A DNA stretch of 64,000 bases from an uncultured Actinomycetes bacterium. Its GTDB lineage: Bacteria; Actinomycetota; Thermoleophilia; Solirubrobacterales; 70-9. The notes beneath the pieces are model-generated. The model had not been told where the DNA came from and searched no databases. It worked only from the letters and a program-made list of their open reading frames with translations. The translations under genes were made by a program, and so were the position numbers. The stretch lies in NCBI GenBank assembly GCA_946482365.1, contig CAMLQY010000001.1, positions 62,001 through 126,000 of the forward strand, in the 5' to 3' direction. Of the stretch, positions 32,195 through 41,113 are shown piece by piece (positions within the stretch are counted from its first letter, which is position 1; each line of letters starts with the position of its first letter).

Positions 32195-32719
32195 TCACTG
32201 CGTGACGCTGCGAGGCTGGCGAAGGCGGATCGCCAGTCCGGCGAGCAGGTAGGTGATCGCCCCCGCCAGGAAGATGAACTTTAGGGAGGCGAATATCGTC
32301 GCCAGGAGGGGAAACGCCGCACCGGCGCCGTCGAGCGTCAGCAGCAGGCAGACGTTCTCGATCGCGTCGAAGGCGGCGGCCAGGGCGCCGAAGGAGACCA
32401 CGACCCGCCCTATCGCTCCCAGCCGGTGCCAGCCCCGCCGGATCGCGAGGTCCCGAGTAGCCGCCAGGGCCAGGGTGAGGAAGGCCCCGTAGGCGAGCAG
32501 GAAGCCGAAGTCGATCCAGAGCGACTCGCGAGCCGCGTCCTGGCCGTCCTCGCCCCATTCGGCGAGGATCTCGTCGGCCCGGTCCTGGCCGCCGGTCAGC
32601 TCGAACGGGATCATCCCCGGGCCGCCGGTGTCCGTCATCCGGCTCTCGGCGGGCGACATCGCCAGGAGCAGGAGCAGGCTCGCGATTCCCGACACGATCA
32701 GCCCCCGCCTGCGAGTCAT
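32195..32719 (-). CDS. Multi-pass membrane protein, unknown
   Basis: 174 aa from ATG 32719. Four hydrophobic segments: about 8-22, 66-88, 102-124 and 133-165, with an extracytoplasmic loop (about 25-65) rich in acidic residues. No family is recognised. It ends 3 nt from the HEPN stop in tail-to-tail orientation and is divergent from a GNAT gene. Confidence 0.65.
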   Translation of the reverse strand: MTRRRGLIVSGIASLLLLLAMSPAESRMTDTGGPGMIPFELTGGQDRADEILAEWGEDGQDAARESLWIDFGFLLAYGAFLTLALAATRDLAIRRGWHRLGAIGRVVVSFGALAAAFDAIENVCLLLTLDGAGAAFPLLATIFASLKFIFLAGAITYLLAGLAIRLRQPRSVTQ

Positions 32720-32767
32720 GCGGGCATTATCGCCGCCGCCTCGGTAGATCGGCTTGCCGGGCGTTGC

Positions 32768-32773
32768 GATACT
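32768..32773 (+). promoter_or_regulatory. -10-like GATACT, leaderless start
   Basis: GATACT ends 6 nt before TTG 32780, which supports this unusual start codon for the GNAT gene. Confidence 0.4.
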
Positions 32774-32779
32774 GCCTAC

Positions 32780-33208
32780 TTGACTGGCGAGGGAGTCGAA
32801 ATACGTCGCTGTCGGCACGAGGACGCGCAAGCGGTCCTGGAGCTCTGGGCTCAGTCCCGGAGCGAGCACGCATCCACGGCCGACCGCCTGGATGACGTCG
32901 AGCGCCTGATCGAGGACTCTCCCGCCGCCCTGCTGGTGGCGGAGCGCGACGGCGAGATCGTCGGCGCCCTGATCGCCGGCTGGGACGGGTGGCGAGGGAA
33001 CATGTACCGCCTCGCCGTCCGCGAGGGGCACCGGCGGCAGGGCATCGGGATCGCCCTGACGCGGGCCGGGGAGGAGTACCTACGAGGTTGCGGCGTCCGC
33101 CGCGTAACCGCCCTGGTCGCCTTCGAGGACGACGCAGCGGGAGCGTTCTGGGAGTCCGCCGGTTACCCCCAGGATCAAGAGATCGGTCGCCGGGTCCGCA
33201 ATCTGTAG
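32780..33208 (+). CDS. GNAT acetyltransferase
   Basis: 142 aa from TTG 32780. It follows the RimI-like layout: IRRCRHEDAQAVLELW, ALLVAERDGEIVGALIAG, then YRLAVREGHRRQGIGIAL, the acetyl-CoA motif A (R/Q-x-x-G-x-G/A), and FWESAGYPQDQE near the C-terminus. It transfers acetyl groups to an amine; substrate unknown. It is a lone gene inside the accessory segment. Confidence 0.85.
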   Translation: MTGEGVEIRRCRHEDAQAVLELWAQSRSEHASTADRLDDVERLIEDSPAALLVAERDGEIVGALIAGWDGWRGNMYRLAVREGHRRQGIGIALTRAGEEYLRGCGVRRVTALVAFEDDAAGAFWESAGYPQDQEIGRRVRNL

Positions 33209-33767
33209 GCCGTTGGCGAGTCAGCGATGCCCGACCGCTACAGAGCCGGCTCCGTCCGGTCCGAACGCAATGATCGCCTAGTCCCTAGGACCTGGGGGAA
33301 CGCTGGCAAGGACATACTGCGCGGCCACCCCAGATTAGCCCGTTAAAGGGGCCGAGCCATCTTTTCCAGACCTTGAGACCGTCCCAGTGGCTTTCGCCAG
33401 GGCAGGTCGGATGATGTGCGATCACGCACAGCGCGGTAAAGCTGGACCTGGACGCGCCCGAATCCGACGCCGACGGCACACGGATACCTCTCGTTCCGAC
33501 GGGAATCTTCACCGCGCGGCTGCCTTCCGCTATCAGCGGGGGCAGTGCGCCTCCGATCAGCCGTTGTCCTCTTTTCCTCCGGGAATCAGCAGTCCTGCCC
33601 TCGGGGGTTCGGGGGGTGTCCCCCCGAGTTCGCTGGTGCGTCCCGGATTCCTTCGGTTTCGGGTTAAGTTGAGCCTGAGGCGCAAGCGCACAACGGGCAC
33701 CTTCAGCAGAAACAAGAGGCCGCAGCCGACAGAAAATCAACCCGGCGTGCTGCGTAGCCTTGGGCAC
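33209..33767. other. Gene-poor stretch, 559 nt
   Basis: No convincing gene is seen. Open frames here continue upstream of the HEPN/DUF3644 gene but look non-coding (poor codon pattern, Arg/Gly-rich in all frames). A short GC hairpin, TCGGGGGG with CCCCCCGA, lies near 33609-33627. The rest may hold the promoter region and remnants of insertion. Confidence 0.4.
33755..33760 (+). promoter_or_regulatory. -10 element TAGCCT, leaderless start
   Basis: TAGCCT ends 7 nt before GTG 33768 and is the reason this start is chosen over longer in-frame options. Confidence 0.55.
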
Positions 33768-34838
33768 GTGAGACGCGTCAGTACCAAACTGCAGCGCAAG
33801 GCTCTGTCGTCTTTGAAGCGGGCCATTACGGCGTTCAACTCGACCGACGACGACGGCCGACAGACGGTTGTCCTCCTTCATCTGCAGCACGCAGCCGAGA
33901 TGATGCTGAAGGCCGGCCTGACGAACCAGATGGTCACCGTTTTTGACAAAAAATCGGGTCGATCCATCGGCTTCGACCGCTGCCTCAACCTTGCCGCCGA
34001 GCATCTGAAAATCGACGCGAGCGATATCGGCGTCCTTCGTACGGTTGACAGTCTTCGCGACGACGAGCAGCACTGGCTCGCGGAGGTGAGTGAGGAGCTG
34101 TTGTTTCTCCATGCCCGGGCTGCCGTCGGGGTGCTCGATCGGCTGATGGAAACTGCGTTTGGCGAAAGTCTCGCCGACCACCTTCCGCCTCGCGCGCTAC
34201 CGATCACGACCCAGCCGCTTGACGACTTTGACGTTCTGATCGACCGCCAATACACCCAGATTCGTGATTTGCTCCAGAAGGGAAAGCGCCGTCGGTCAGA
34301 GGCTCGCGCATTGATTCGCGGCATGCTCGCGATGGAAGGACACGCCGCCGAGGACGTGAAAGTCAGCGAGCGCGACGTGAATCGGGTGGAGAAGGGCATA
34401 AGGGACGGCAAGAGTCTCTCCGACGTGTTTCCGCGTCTCACCACCATTTCGGCTACCACCACAGCCGACGGACCGAGCGTCACGGTTCACTTCACCAAGA
34501 AAAAAGGCTCTCCCGTCCATTTCGTGGCGGCGGACGACCCCACCGACTCAGCCGCCGTCCGCGAGGTCGACCTGCAGAAGAAATTCCATTGGGCAGCCAC
34601 GGACCTCGCGGAAACGCTCGACCTAACCGGGCCTCGGGCAACCGCCCTTCGCCGGCACCTTCAGATCGATGATGACCCCTCCTGCGTCCACCGCTTTGAC
34701 TTCGGCGGAATGAAGCTCACCCGATATTCCGACAATGCACTCACCCGGATGCGGGAGGCGCTTGACGACCCGGCAACCGACATGGACGCGATTTGGACGG
34801 AGCACGGCTTCGGCCGTGGGCGAGCACTAGGAACTTAG
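33768..34838 (+). CDS. DUF3644-like HEPN protein
   Basis: 356 aa from GTG 33768. The N-terminal half resembles DUF3644, a HEPN family: LQRKALSSLKRAITAFNS, HLQHAAEMMLKAGL, GRSIGFDRCLNLA, and DSLRDDEQHW. That last segment contains R97-x4-H102, the HEPN ribonuclease motif. The C-terminal half (about 190-356) is charged and unassigned. HEPN RNases of this type occur in abortive infection and defence loci. It shares the island with an MNT-HEPN pair but stands alone with its own promoter, so it may be a self-contained effector. The role is inferred. Confidence 0.7.
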   Translation: MRRVSTKLQRKALSSLKRAITAFNSTDDDGRQTVVLLHLQHAAEMMLKAGLTNQMVTVFDKKSGRSIGFDRCLNLAAEHLKIDASDIGVLRTVDSLRDDEQHWLAEVSEELLFLHARAAVGVLDRLMETAFGESLADHLPPRALPITTQPLDDFDVLIDRQYTQIRDLLQKGKRRRSEARALIRGMLAMEGHAAEDVKVSERDVNRVEKGIRDGKSLSDVFPRLTTISATTTADGPSVTVHFTKKKGSPVHFVAADDPTDSAAVREVDLQKKFHWAATDLAETLDLTGPRATALRRHLQIDDDPSCVHRFDFGGMKLTRYSDNALTRMREALDDPATDMDAIWTEHGFGRGRALGT

Positions 34839-35161
34839 GGACAAGATCTAGCGCGTCTGGGGCGTTGATCGCCTCTAACGAGTTCCTGTAGCGTCTGAGG
34901 TGACACCGTCGCTCGGCCTTGAACGGGAAAGTCTGCGCTGCGGGTTAACGTCGGCGATCACCTACTTCCTGGGGAGTACGGCCGGAAGCGGGCGATTCTC
35001 GTGGGCGGCGTCGTCGTGGCCGAATCGTCCGAATGCAAGACCTCAGGGCTTCGACGAGTCCCTTCGTCACTCGCACAGCACTGGTGCACCGATCCGGTCG
35101 CCTGCTCCCCGGCGGTCGCGTGAGATCCACGAGCGGATGGATCACTATCTGCGCGGCGGGG
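34839..35161. other. Gene-poor stretch, 323 nt
   Basis: It lies between the convergent ends of the HEPN gene and a minus-strand membrane protein gene. No gene, clear terminator or repeat was found. Confidence 0.4.
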
Positions 35162-35662
35162 CTACCAATTGGCCTTCTCGCGCCACCATTGCCATCGGTA
35201 GCGCCGCAACTTCGTCGGTCGCTTGGAAAGTTCGCGAGGGTCCAGCGGAGTAGAAACCTCGTGCCGTACGCCGCGAAGGTCGGTGTAGCGTACGACCACC
35301 GCCAAGACTCCATCGCGGCTGGGATCGGTCCCGACCGATAGCCAATCCCCATCTGTCGGCGGCATGCTTTCCCCGCCCTGCAGGGTCCGGATGGCTCCCG
35401 TGTGGTCGTGCTCCAGCCACTCATTGGGCTTCTTCGGGTTGCCGGTCGGTTCAGAGCGGGCAGCTACGACATCTCGTGCCAGGCCTGGACCTCCATTATG
35501 GACGCGCACCTGAATGACTCGGGCGTTACCTTCATCGTGTCCGCGTGCGGCAAACCAAATCGAGGGCTGGATTGTCCGCTGATTCGAGGTATAGGCAATT
35601 GCTGCAGCAACAACGGAAGCGATGGCTGAAAGAAGCGCGGCTACTGCTAGGACGACCGTCAC
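35162..35662 (-). CDS. Membrane-anchored protein, unknown
   Basis: 166 aa from GTG 35662, chosen because TATGGT lies 6 nt upstream and the protein then starts straight with its membrane helix (MTVVLAVAALLSAIASVVAA). An in-frame GTG at 35761 would add 33 residues of low-complexity sequence. The soluble part looks beta-rich, with VIQVRVHNGGPGLARDVVA, a pattern found in membrane proteins with Ig-like sensor domains. Function unknown; it may belong to the HEPN island. Confidence 0.6.
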   Translation of the reverse strand: MTVVLAVAALLSAIASVVAAAIAYTSNQRTIQPSIWFAARGHDEGNARVIQVRVHNGGPGLARDVVAARSEPTGNPKKPNEWLEHDHTGAIRTLQGGESMPPTDGDWLSVGTDPSRDGVLAVVVRYTDLRGVRHEVSTPLDPRELSKRPTKLRRYRWQWWREKANW

Positions 35663-35668
35663 GGGGCG

Positions 35669-35674
35669 ACCATA
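35669..35674 (-). promoter_or_regulatory. -10 element TATGGT, leaderless start
   Basis: On the minus strand TATGGT ends 6 nt before GTG 35662. Confidence 0.5.
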
Positions 35675-35770
35675 TCCGGCTCGTGAACCTGGGCGAACGA
35701 GGCAGGAACCGTTGCCGCTGGTCTCTCTAGGCTCAGAATTCGGCTTGCCAAAGCCCTCCACAAACAGAAA

Positions 35771-35796
35771 ACGCCCCGCCGGGGAGGGCGGAGCGT
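35771..35796. terminator. GC hairpin before motif copy 2
   Basis: Arms 35771-35780 and 35787-35796 pair with one mismatch. On the minus strand a T-rich run (TTTTCTGTTTG) follows, on the plus strand TCTTCTGG. It could end a transcript in either direction, but no obvious gene feeds it. Confidence 0.45.
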
Positions 35797-35845
35797 CTTC
35801 TGGGGTTACTACAGGGAGGAGAGATATTTATCTCTATATATGTGG
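35796..35845 (+). repeat. Hairpin motif, copy 2 (tlyA side)
   Basis: Second copy of the motif at 31258-31303: TCTTCTGGGGTTACT, AGGGAGGAGAGA, a perfect hairpin GAGATA-TT-TATCTC, TATATATGTGG, ATCCG. The frame after the motif reads M-W-I-R-G-R-stop, so if translated it is only a six-residue peptide. It lies about 320 nt before tlyA. Confidence 0.65.
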
Positions 35846-36150
35846 ATCCGTGGGAGGTAGGTGGGCCCTTTGATGTGCCGCTGGAACGTCATCGTGGGAG
35901 GCGATGGCGCCATGTTGGCGGCGCCGGACCCAGCCAAGAAGTTCTTTGTTCGTGCTCCTTATCGGTTGTCCTCTGTGAATCCTTGAGCACACAATACGAA
36001 CGTATGTGCGCTTTGTCTGTGAGTGGGATCACAGACCCGTTGTCCAAATCGGTCGACTACCCGATCCCCCGTCATGCAATCAGGTTAAACCAAAGCTTGG
36101 ATAAAAACCTGTATCTCTCGTTAAGCGGCGTCCTCGCGCCCGGCCGGCGC
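35846..36150. other. AT-richer gap before tlyA
   Basis: About 300 nt with visibly lower GC than neighbours and no convincing gene. It includes short A/T-rich blocks near 35990 and 36090-36120 (for example TTGGATAAAAACC and TGTATCTCT) that could be promoter-like. This may be foreign DNA at the island edge. Confidence 0.4.
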
Positions 36151-36156
36151 TACCGT
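36151..36156 (+). promoter_or_regulatory. -10 element TACCGT upstream of tlyA
   Basis: TACCGT ends 8 nt before ATG 36165. Confidence 0.5.
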
Positions 36157-36164
36157 TCCGGCGG

Positions 36165-36953
36165 ATGAAGAAGGCCCGGATAGACGCGGTTTTGGCCGAG
36201 CGGGGCCTGTTCCCCTCGCGGACCGCCGCTGCGGTCGCGGTGCGGGCGGGCGCGGTGCGCGTCGGCGCCGACGGGCCGATCGCGCTGCGTCCCAGCCAGC
36301 TGGTCGAGCCGGAGGCGGCGTTCGTCGTCGACTCGGGGCCGCGCTTCGTCTCCCGCGGCGGCGTCAAGCTGGAGAACGCGCTGGAGGCGCTGGGGATCGA
36401 CGTCGCCGGGCGCGACTGCCTGGACGTGGGCGCCTCCACCGGCGGCTTCACCGACTGCATGCTGCAGCGCGGCGCCGCCCGGGTCGCGGCGGCCGACGTC
36501 GCCTACGGGCAGATCGACCAGGGGCTGAGAGAGGACCCGCGCGTCACCGTGATCGAGAGGCTCAACGCCCGCGACATGCTGCCGGCGGACCTTCCCTTCG
36601 CCCCCGAGCTGGCGGCGATCGACGTCTCCTTCATCTCCCTCGCGAAGGTGCTGCCCGCGGTCGCCCGCTGCCTGACCGCCGAGGGCGAGCTGCTGGCGAT
36701 GGTCAAGCCCCAGTTCGAGCTGGGTCGGGAGCGGGTCCGCAAGGGGGTCGTCCGGGACGCGGGAGACCGGCGCGAGGCGATTCTCGGCGTGGCGCTCGCG
36801 GCACGCGAGCTCGGCCTCGCGGTGTGCGGCTTCGCCTCCTCGGGCCTGCCCGGCCCGAAGGGCAATCGCGAGACCTTCGTCTGGTGCGGCCGGGGCGGCG
36901 CTGAAGTCGTGGATCTCGAGGCGGCCATCGACGCGGCAGAGGGAAACGAATGA
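36165..36953 (+). CDS. tlyA: TlyA-family rRNA 2'-O-methyltransferase
   Basis: 262 aa. N-terminal S4 RNA-binding domain (1-60, ARIDAVLAERGLFPSRTAA), then an FtsJ-like methyltransferase with SAM loop DVGASTGGFTDC, K-D-K-E-type residues (Lys in VSRGGVKLENAL, Asp in AAIDVSF, Lys in MVKPQFE). TlyA methylates 16S and 23S rRNA ribose and affects capreomycin sensitivity in mycobacteria. It overlaps nadK by 4 nt, the Mycobacterium order. Confidence 0.93.
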   Translation: MKKARIDAVLAERGLFPSRTAAAVAVRAGAVRVGADGPIALRPSQLVEPEAAFVVDSGPRFVSRGGVKLENALEALGIDVAGRDCLDVGASTGGFTDCMLQRGAARVAAADVAYGQIDQGLREDPRVTVIERLNARDMLPADLPFAPELAAIDVSFISLAKVLPAVARCLTAEGELLAMVKPQFELGRERVRKGVVRDAGDRREAILGVALAARELGLAVCGFASSGLPGPKGNRETFVWCGRGGAEVVDLEAAIDAAEGNE

Positions 36954-37795
36954 AGACCGCCGCCCTGATCACCCACTCCCATCCGCCGGCCGCAACCGAA
37001 GCCGTCACGGTTGCCGCCGCGGTCGTGCGCGAGGCCGGCTGGCGCCTCGTCGCCACCGAGGAGGAGATCTCAAAGCACGACCGTGCCGCTGAGGGGGTCG
37101 AGCGGGTCGACTCGCTGCCGGACGGTCCCGACCTCTGCCTCGTGCTCGGCGGCGACGGCTCGATCCTCTATGCGCTGCGCCGCTTCGCGCACACCGGCGT
37201 GCCCGTCTTCGGCGTCAACTTCGGCACGGTCGGCTTCCTCGCCGCGGTCGAGCGCGACGAGGCCGAGGAGGGGATCCGCCGCGCCCTCTCCGGGGAGACC
37301 GAGACGATCGACCTGCCCGCGCTGGCGATCGAGGTCGGCGGCGAGGAGCGGCTCGCGTTCAACGACGTCAGCTTCAGCCGCCGTCCTCACGACCGGGTCG
37401 CCGAGCTGAGCTACCGGATCGCCGGCGAGGAGGTCGGCAACGTGCGCTGCGACGGGCTCGTCGCTGCCACCCCCGCCGGCTCGACCGGCTACAACCTCGC
37501 CAACCATGGCCCGATCCTCGCCTGGGGGGTGAAGGGGTACGCGGTCAGCTACATCTCGCCCCATTCCCTCACCGCACGGGCCCTGGTCGTCGCCCCCGGC
37601 GACGTGCTCAGCGTCGGCAACGCCCCCGGCCGCGAGCCGGTGGACGTATCCATCGACGGCGCCCACGCCTGCGCGCTCGCGCCCGGCGCCGCCCTCCACG
37701 TCAGCTTCACCGACTCCGCCGGCAAGCTCGCCCAGCTCCCCGGAAGCAGCTTCTATCACCGAATCAGAGAGAAGTTCGGCCACCTAGCCGTCTAA
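36950..37795 (+). CDS. nadK: NAD kinase
   Basis: 281 aa. GGDGSILYALRRF (diphosphate-binding), NFGTVGFLA, the FNDVSFSR catalytic-site segment and TPAGSTGYN. It makes NADP from NAD and ATP or polyphosphate. It is coupled to tlyA by overlap. In most actinobacteria recN follows at once; here an MFS exporter gene intervenes. Confidence 0.96.
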   Translation: MKTAALITHSHPPAATEAVTVAAAVVREAGWRLVATEEEISKHDRAAEGVERVDSLPDGPDLCLVLGGDGSILYALRRFAHTGVPVFGVNFGTVGFLAAVERDEAEEGIRRALSGETETIDLPALAIEVGGEERLAFNDVSFSRRPHDRVAELSYRIAGEEVGNVRCDGLVAATPAGSTGYNLANHGPILAWGVKGYAVSYISPHSLTARALVVAPGDVLSVGNAPGREPVDVSIDGAHACALAPGAALHVSFTDSAGKLAQLPGSSFYHRIREKFGHLAV

Positions 37796-37829
37796 GGCCT
37801 GCCCCCAAGGGGCGAAGAAGGCGGTTCTC

Positions 37830-37835
37830 TACCCT
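37830..37835 (+). promoter_or_regulatory. -10 element TACCCT, leaderless start
   Basis: TACCCT ends 6 nt before ATG 37842. Confidence 0.55.
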
Positions 37836-37841
37836 GCGGCG

Positions 37842-39359
37842 ATGGAGCGCAAGTGGTGGACCCTGGTCCTGATCTCGATCGCGACGTTCATGCTGCTGCT
37901 GGACATCACGGTCGTCAACGTCGCCCTGCCCGACATCCAGCGCGACCTCGACGCCAGCCTCTCCAGCCTGCAGTGGGTGGTCGACGCCTACTCGCTGACC
38001 CTGGCCGCCTTCCTGCTCACCGCCGGCTCGCTCGGCGACCGCCTCGGCCGCAGGCGCGTCTTCTCGCTCGGCTTCGCGATCTTCACCTTCGCCTCCTTCC
38101 TCTGCGGGATCGCCGGCGACCCGACCCTGCTCAACCTGGCTCGCGGCCTGCAGGGGATCGGCGGCGCGGCGATGTTCGCCACCTCGCTGGCGCTGATCGG
38201 CCAGGAGTTCCACGGCAAGGACCGGGCGACCGCGTTCGGCGTCTGGGGAGCGACGGTCGGCGGTGCCGTGGCGATCGGGCCGCTGGTCGGCGGCCTGATC
38301 ACCGAGCACCTCGGCTGGGAGTGGATCTTCTTCGTCAACGTGCCGATCGGCGTGCTGGCAATCGCCCTCACCGAGCGCAAGCTCGCCAACGTCGCCGCCC
38401 AGGACGCCGCGCCGATCGACCTGCCCGGCCTGGCGACCTTCTCCCTCGGGCTCTTCCTGCTGATCTTCGGCCTGATCCGCGGCAACCCCGAGGGCTGGGG
38501 CAGCGTCACGATCGTCGCCTCCCTCGGCGGCGCGGTGCTGCTGCTCCTCGCCTTCCTCGCGATCGAGGCGCGCAGCCCCCACCCGATGCTCGACCTGACC
38601 CTCTTCCGCAAGCCGGCCTTCAACGGGGTCTCCGCGGTTGCCTTCGGCCTCTCCGCCGGGATGTTCGCGCTGTTCCTCTACCTGACGATCTACATGCAGG
38701 GGGTGCTCGGCTACTCGCCGCTGGAGACCGGGCTGCGCTTCCTGCCGTTGACGGTGCTCTCGTTCGTCGCCTCGCCGATCGCCGGGGCGCTCTCGCACAG
38801 GATCCCGATCAGGGTGCTGCTCGGCGTCGGGATGACGAGCGTCGGGATCGGCCTGCTGCTGATGCATGGACTCAGCCCGGATTCGGCCATCGGCGACCTT
38901 CTGCCCGGCTTCCTCATAGCGGGCATCGGAATCGGCGTCACCAACCCGGGGATCGGCCAAGCTGCGATCGCCGTCGTCCCCGTAGAGAAGGCCGGGATGG
39001 GCTCCGGGATCAACACCACCTTCCGCCAGATCGGCATCGCCACCGGCATCGCCTCGCTGGGAGCCGTCTTCCAGTCACGAGTCACGTCAAAGCTCAACGA
39101 GTTGCTTCCCAACGCTCCCGATGGCCTTGCGGAAGCCGTGTCATCCAGCGGCACCCACGCAGCCGCCGGCTTCGCGCCTCCCGGCCAGCAATCACGGATC
39201 GTCGAGGCATCCGAAGCGGCATTCGTCAGCGGCTTCAACGAGATCCTCCTGATCGGCGCGATCCTCTCCTTCGTCGTGGCAGCCGCCGGCTTCCTGCTCG
39301 TCAGGTCCAGCGACTTCGTGCAGTCGACCGAGGCGGTGCCGGAGGCGGCTGCCGCATAG
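37842..39359 (+). CDS. MFS drug exporter, DHA2 (EmrB/QacA) family
   Basis: 505 aa with about 14 membrane helices. DHA2 signatures: DITVVNVALPDIQRDL in helix 1, QWVVDAYSLTLAAFLL, the GDRLGRRR motif A, motif C-like GPLVGGLI, and NVPIGVLAI. Proton-driven export of hydrophobic cations or antibiotics is typical. It has its own leaderless promoter and interrupts the nadK-recN order, so it was probably inserted. Confidence 0.92.
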   Translation: MERKWWTLVLISIATFMLLLDITVVNVALPDIQRDLDASLSSLQWVVDAYSLTLAAFLLTAGSLGDRLGRRRVFSLGFAIFTFASFLCGIAGDPTLLNLARGLQGIGGAAMFATSLALIGQEFHGKDRATAFGVWGATVGGAVAIGPLVGGLITEHLGWEWIFFVNVPIGVLAIALTERKLANVAAQDAAPIDLPGLATFSLGLFLLIFGLIRGNPEGWGSVTIVASLGGAVLLLLAFLAIEARSPHPMLDLTLFRKPAFNGVSAVAFGLSAGMFALFLYLTIYMQGVLGYSPLETGLRFLPLTVLSFVASPIAGALSHRIPIRVLLGVGMTSVGIGLLLMHGLSPDSAIGDLLPGFLIAGIGIGVTNPGIGQAAIAVVPVEKAGMGSGINTTFRQIGIATGIASLGAVFQSRVTSKLNELLPNAPDGLAEAVSSSGTHAAAGFAPPGQQSRIVEASEAAFVSGFNEILLIGAILSFVVAAAGFLLVRSSDFVQSTEAVPEAAAA

Positions 39360-39384
39360 AAGCCGGACCCGCCGCGCCAACTGC

Positions 39385-39390
39385 TACACA
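39385..39390 (+). promoter_or_regulatory. -10-like TACACA upstream of recN
   Basis: TACACA ends 6 nt before GTG 39397; a weak match since the last base is not T. Confidence 0.35.
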
Positions 39391-39396
39391 GACACC

Positions 39397-41073
39397 GTGC
39401 TGCGCGAGTTGCGGATCGAGAATCTGCTCCTGATAGAGAAGGCGGAGCTTCGGCTTGGCGAGGGGCTTAACGCCATCACCGGCGAGACGGGTGCCGGGAA
39501 GACCGTCCTCGCTCATTCGCTGGATTTGCTGATGGGAGGGAAGCCCCGATCCGGGATCGTGCGGCCGGGGGCGGAGGAGGCGTGGGTCGAGGGCGTCTTC
39601 GACCTGCCTGAAGGACTGCTGGCGGAGCCGGAGCTCGCGGAGATCGCGGAGCGGTTGCCGGAGGGGGCCGAGGAGGTCGTGCTGGGCCGACGGGTCTCCG
39701 CCGCCGGCCGCACAAGTGCCTTCGTCGGCGGGCGGGCGGCCTCGGCCTCGGACCTGAAGCTGCTTGGCGGGCGCTTGCTGGCCTTCTACGGCCAGCACGA
39801 GCACCGCAGGCTGACGATCTCCTCGGCGCAGATGGAGGTGCTGGACGGGTTCGCCGGCGCCGAGCACCTGGAGCTGCGCGTGCGCTACCGGGAGGCCCAC
39901 CGCGAGTGCCTGCGGCTGGCGGCGGAGCTGGCCGAGCTGCGCGAGCGCAACGGCTCGCGCGAGCGCGATCTCGACCTCTACCGCTATGAGCTCGCCGAGA
40001 TCGAGGAGGTGGCGCCCGACCCGGCCGAGAAAGCGGAGCTCGGCGCCGAGCGGGAGCGGCTGCGCCACGCCGAGGGGCTGCGCGAGGCCGCGGCGGGGGC
40101 GTACGCGGCGGCGCTCGGCACCGAGGAGGGCGGAGGGGGAGCGGCTGGGCTCCTCGCCCAGGCAGAGGCCCTTCTGCAGGGCTCCGGCGGAGTCGACCCG
40201 GATCTCGACGCGCTCTCGGCGCGGCTCGGCTCGCTGGCGATCGAGCTGGGCGACGTGGCCGGCGAGCTGCGCGACTACGCCGAGGGGCTCGAGGCCGACC
40301 CTGGCCGCCTTGCCGCGGTCGAGGAGCGCCTCGACGGGCTCGACCGGCTCGAGCGCAAGCACGGCGGCAGCGTCGAGGCCGTCCTCGAGCATGCCGAGCG
40401 CTGCCGAGCCGAGATCGTCCGCCTGGAGAGCGCCGAGGAGCGAAGCGCGGAGGCGGAGGCGGCGCTGGCCGGGGCGGAGGCGAGCCGGGCCAGGCTGGCC
40501 GCCGAGCTGAGCAAGGCGCGGGCCAAGGCGACCGCGCCGCTGGAACGCGAGGCGGCGCAGGAGCTGGAGCGGCTGGCGATGCCCGGCGCGCGGCTGGAGG
40601 TCGTGCTGGAGCCGCATCCCGACGGGTTCGGCCCAAGCGGAGCCGAGTCGGTCGAGCTACGCCTCGCCCCGAACCCCGGCCTGGAGCCGGCGCCGCTGCG
40701 CGACGCCGCGTCCGGCGGGGAGCTCTCGCGGGTGATGCTGGCGTTGAGCGGCTTTGGCGGCGGCGCGGGAACGCTCGTCTTCGACGAGATAGACGCGGGC
40801 GTCGGCGGCAAGACCGCCCGCGCGGTCGGCGAGCGGCTGCGAGCCCTCGGCGAGGGCCGCCAGGTGCTCTGCATCACCCACCTGCCCCAGGTCGCCTCCC
40901 AGGCCAAGGCGCACTTCACGCTCGAGAAGGACGTCTCCGGCGAGCGCGCCAGCGCCACCGTGCGGCGGCTGGAGGGCGATGGGGTGGTGGCGGAGATCCG
41001 CCGCATGCTCGGCGGCGAGCAATCCGACGAGGCGGCGACCCAGCACGCCCGGGAGCTGCTCGCCGCGGCCTGA
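39397..41073 (+). CDS. recN: DNA repair protein RecN
   Basis: 558 aa, GTG start. SMC-like ATPase: Walker A GETGAGKT (29-36), a coiled-coil middle part (about 155-420) rich in Ala/Glu/Arg, signature ASGGELSRVMLAL and Walker B LVFDEIDAGVGG, then the His-loop LCITHLPQVAS. It acts in double-strand break repair. It sits with steA downstream as in mycobacteria. Confidence 0.96.
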   Translation: MLRELRIENLLLIEKAELRLGEGLNAITGETGAGKTVLAHSLDLLMGGKPRSGIVRPGAEEAWVEGVFDLPEGLLAEPELAEIAERLPEGAEEVVLGRRVSAAGRTSAFVGGRAASASDLKLLGGRLLAFYGQHEHRRLTISSAQMEVLDGFAGAEHLELRVRYREAHRECLRLAAELAELRERNGSRERDLDLYRYELAEIEEVAPDPAEKAELGAERERLRHAEGLREAAAGAYAAALGTEEGGGGAAGLLAQAEALLQGSGGVDPDLDALSARLGSLAIELGDVAGELRDYAEGLEADPGRLAAVEERLDGLDRLERKHGGSVEAVLEHAERCRAEIVRLESAEERSAEAEAALAGAEASRARLAAELSKARAKATAPLEREAAQELERLAMPGARLEVVLEPHPDGFGPSGAESVELRLAPNPGLEPAPLRDAASGGELSRVMLALSGFGGGAGTLVFDEIDAGVGGKTARAVGERLRALGEGRQVLCITHLPQVASQAKAHFTLEKDVSGERASATVRRLEGDGVVAEIRRMLGGEQSDEAATQHARELLAAA

Positions 41074-41113
41074 GAACCTGCCGGAAGCGGTTTGTGGCGC
41101 TTGCCAGAGCGGT

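Noticed and set aside
33285..34181. 298-codon minus-strand frame opposite the HEPN/DUF3644 gene
   Set aside because: It opposes a plus-strand frame with recognisable HEPN motifs and a promoter at the right distance; the minus frame has no recognisable pattern.
35842..36168. 108-codon frame before tlyA
   Set aside because: Starts inside the hairpin motif, has no family pattern, and a composition unlike other genes.
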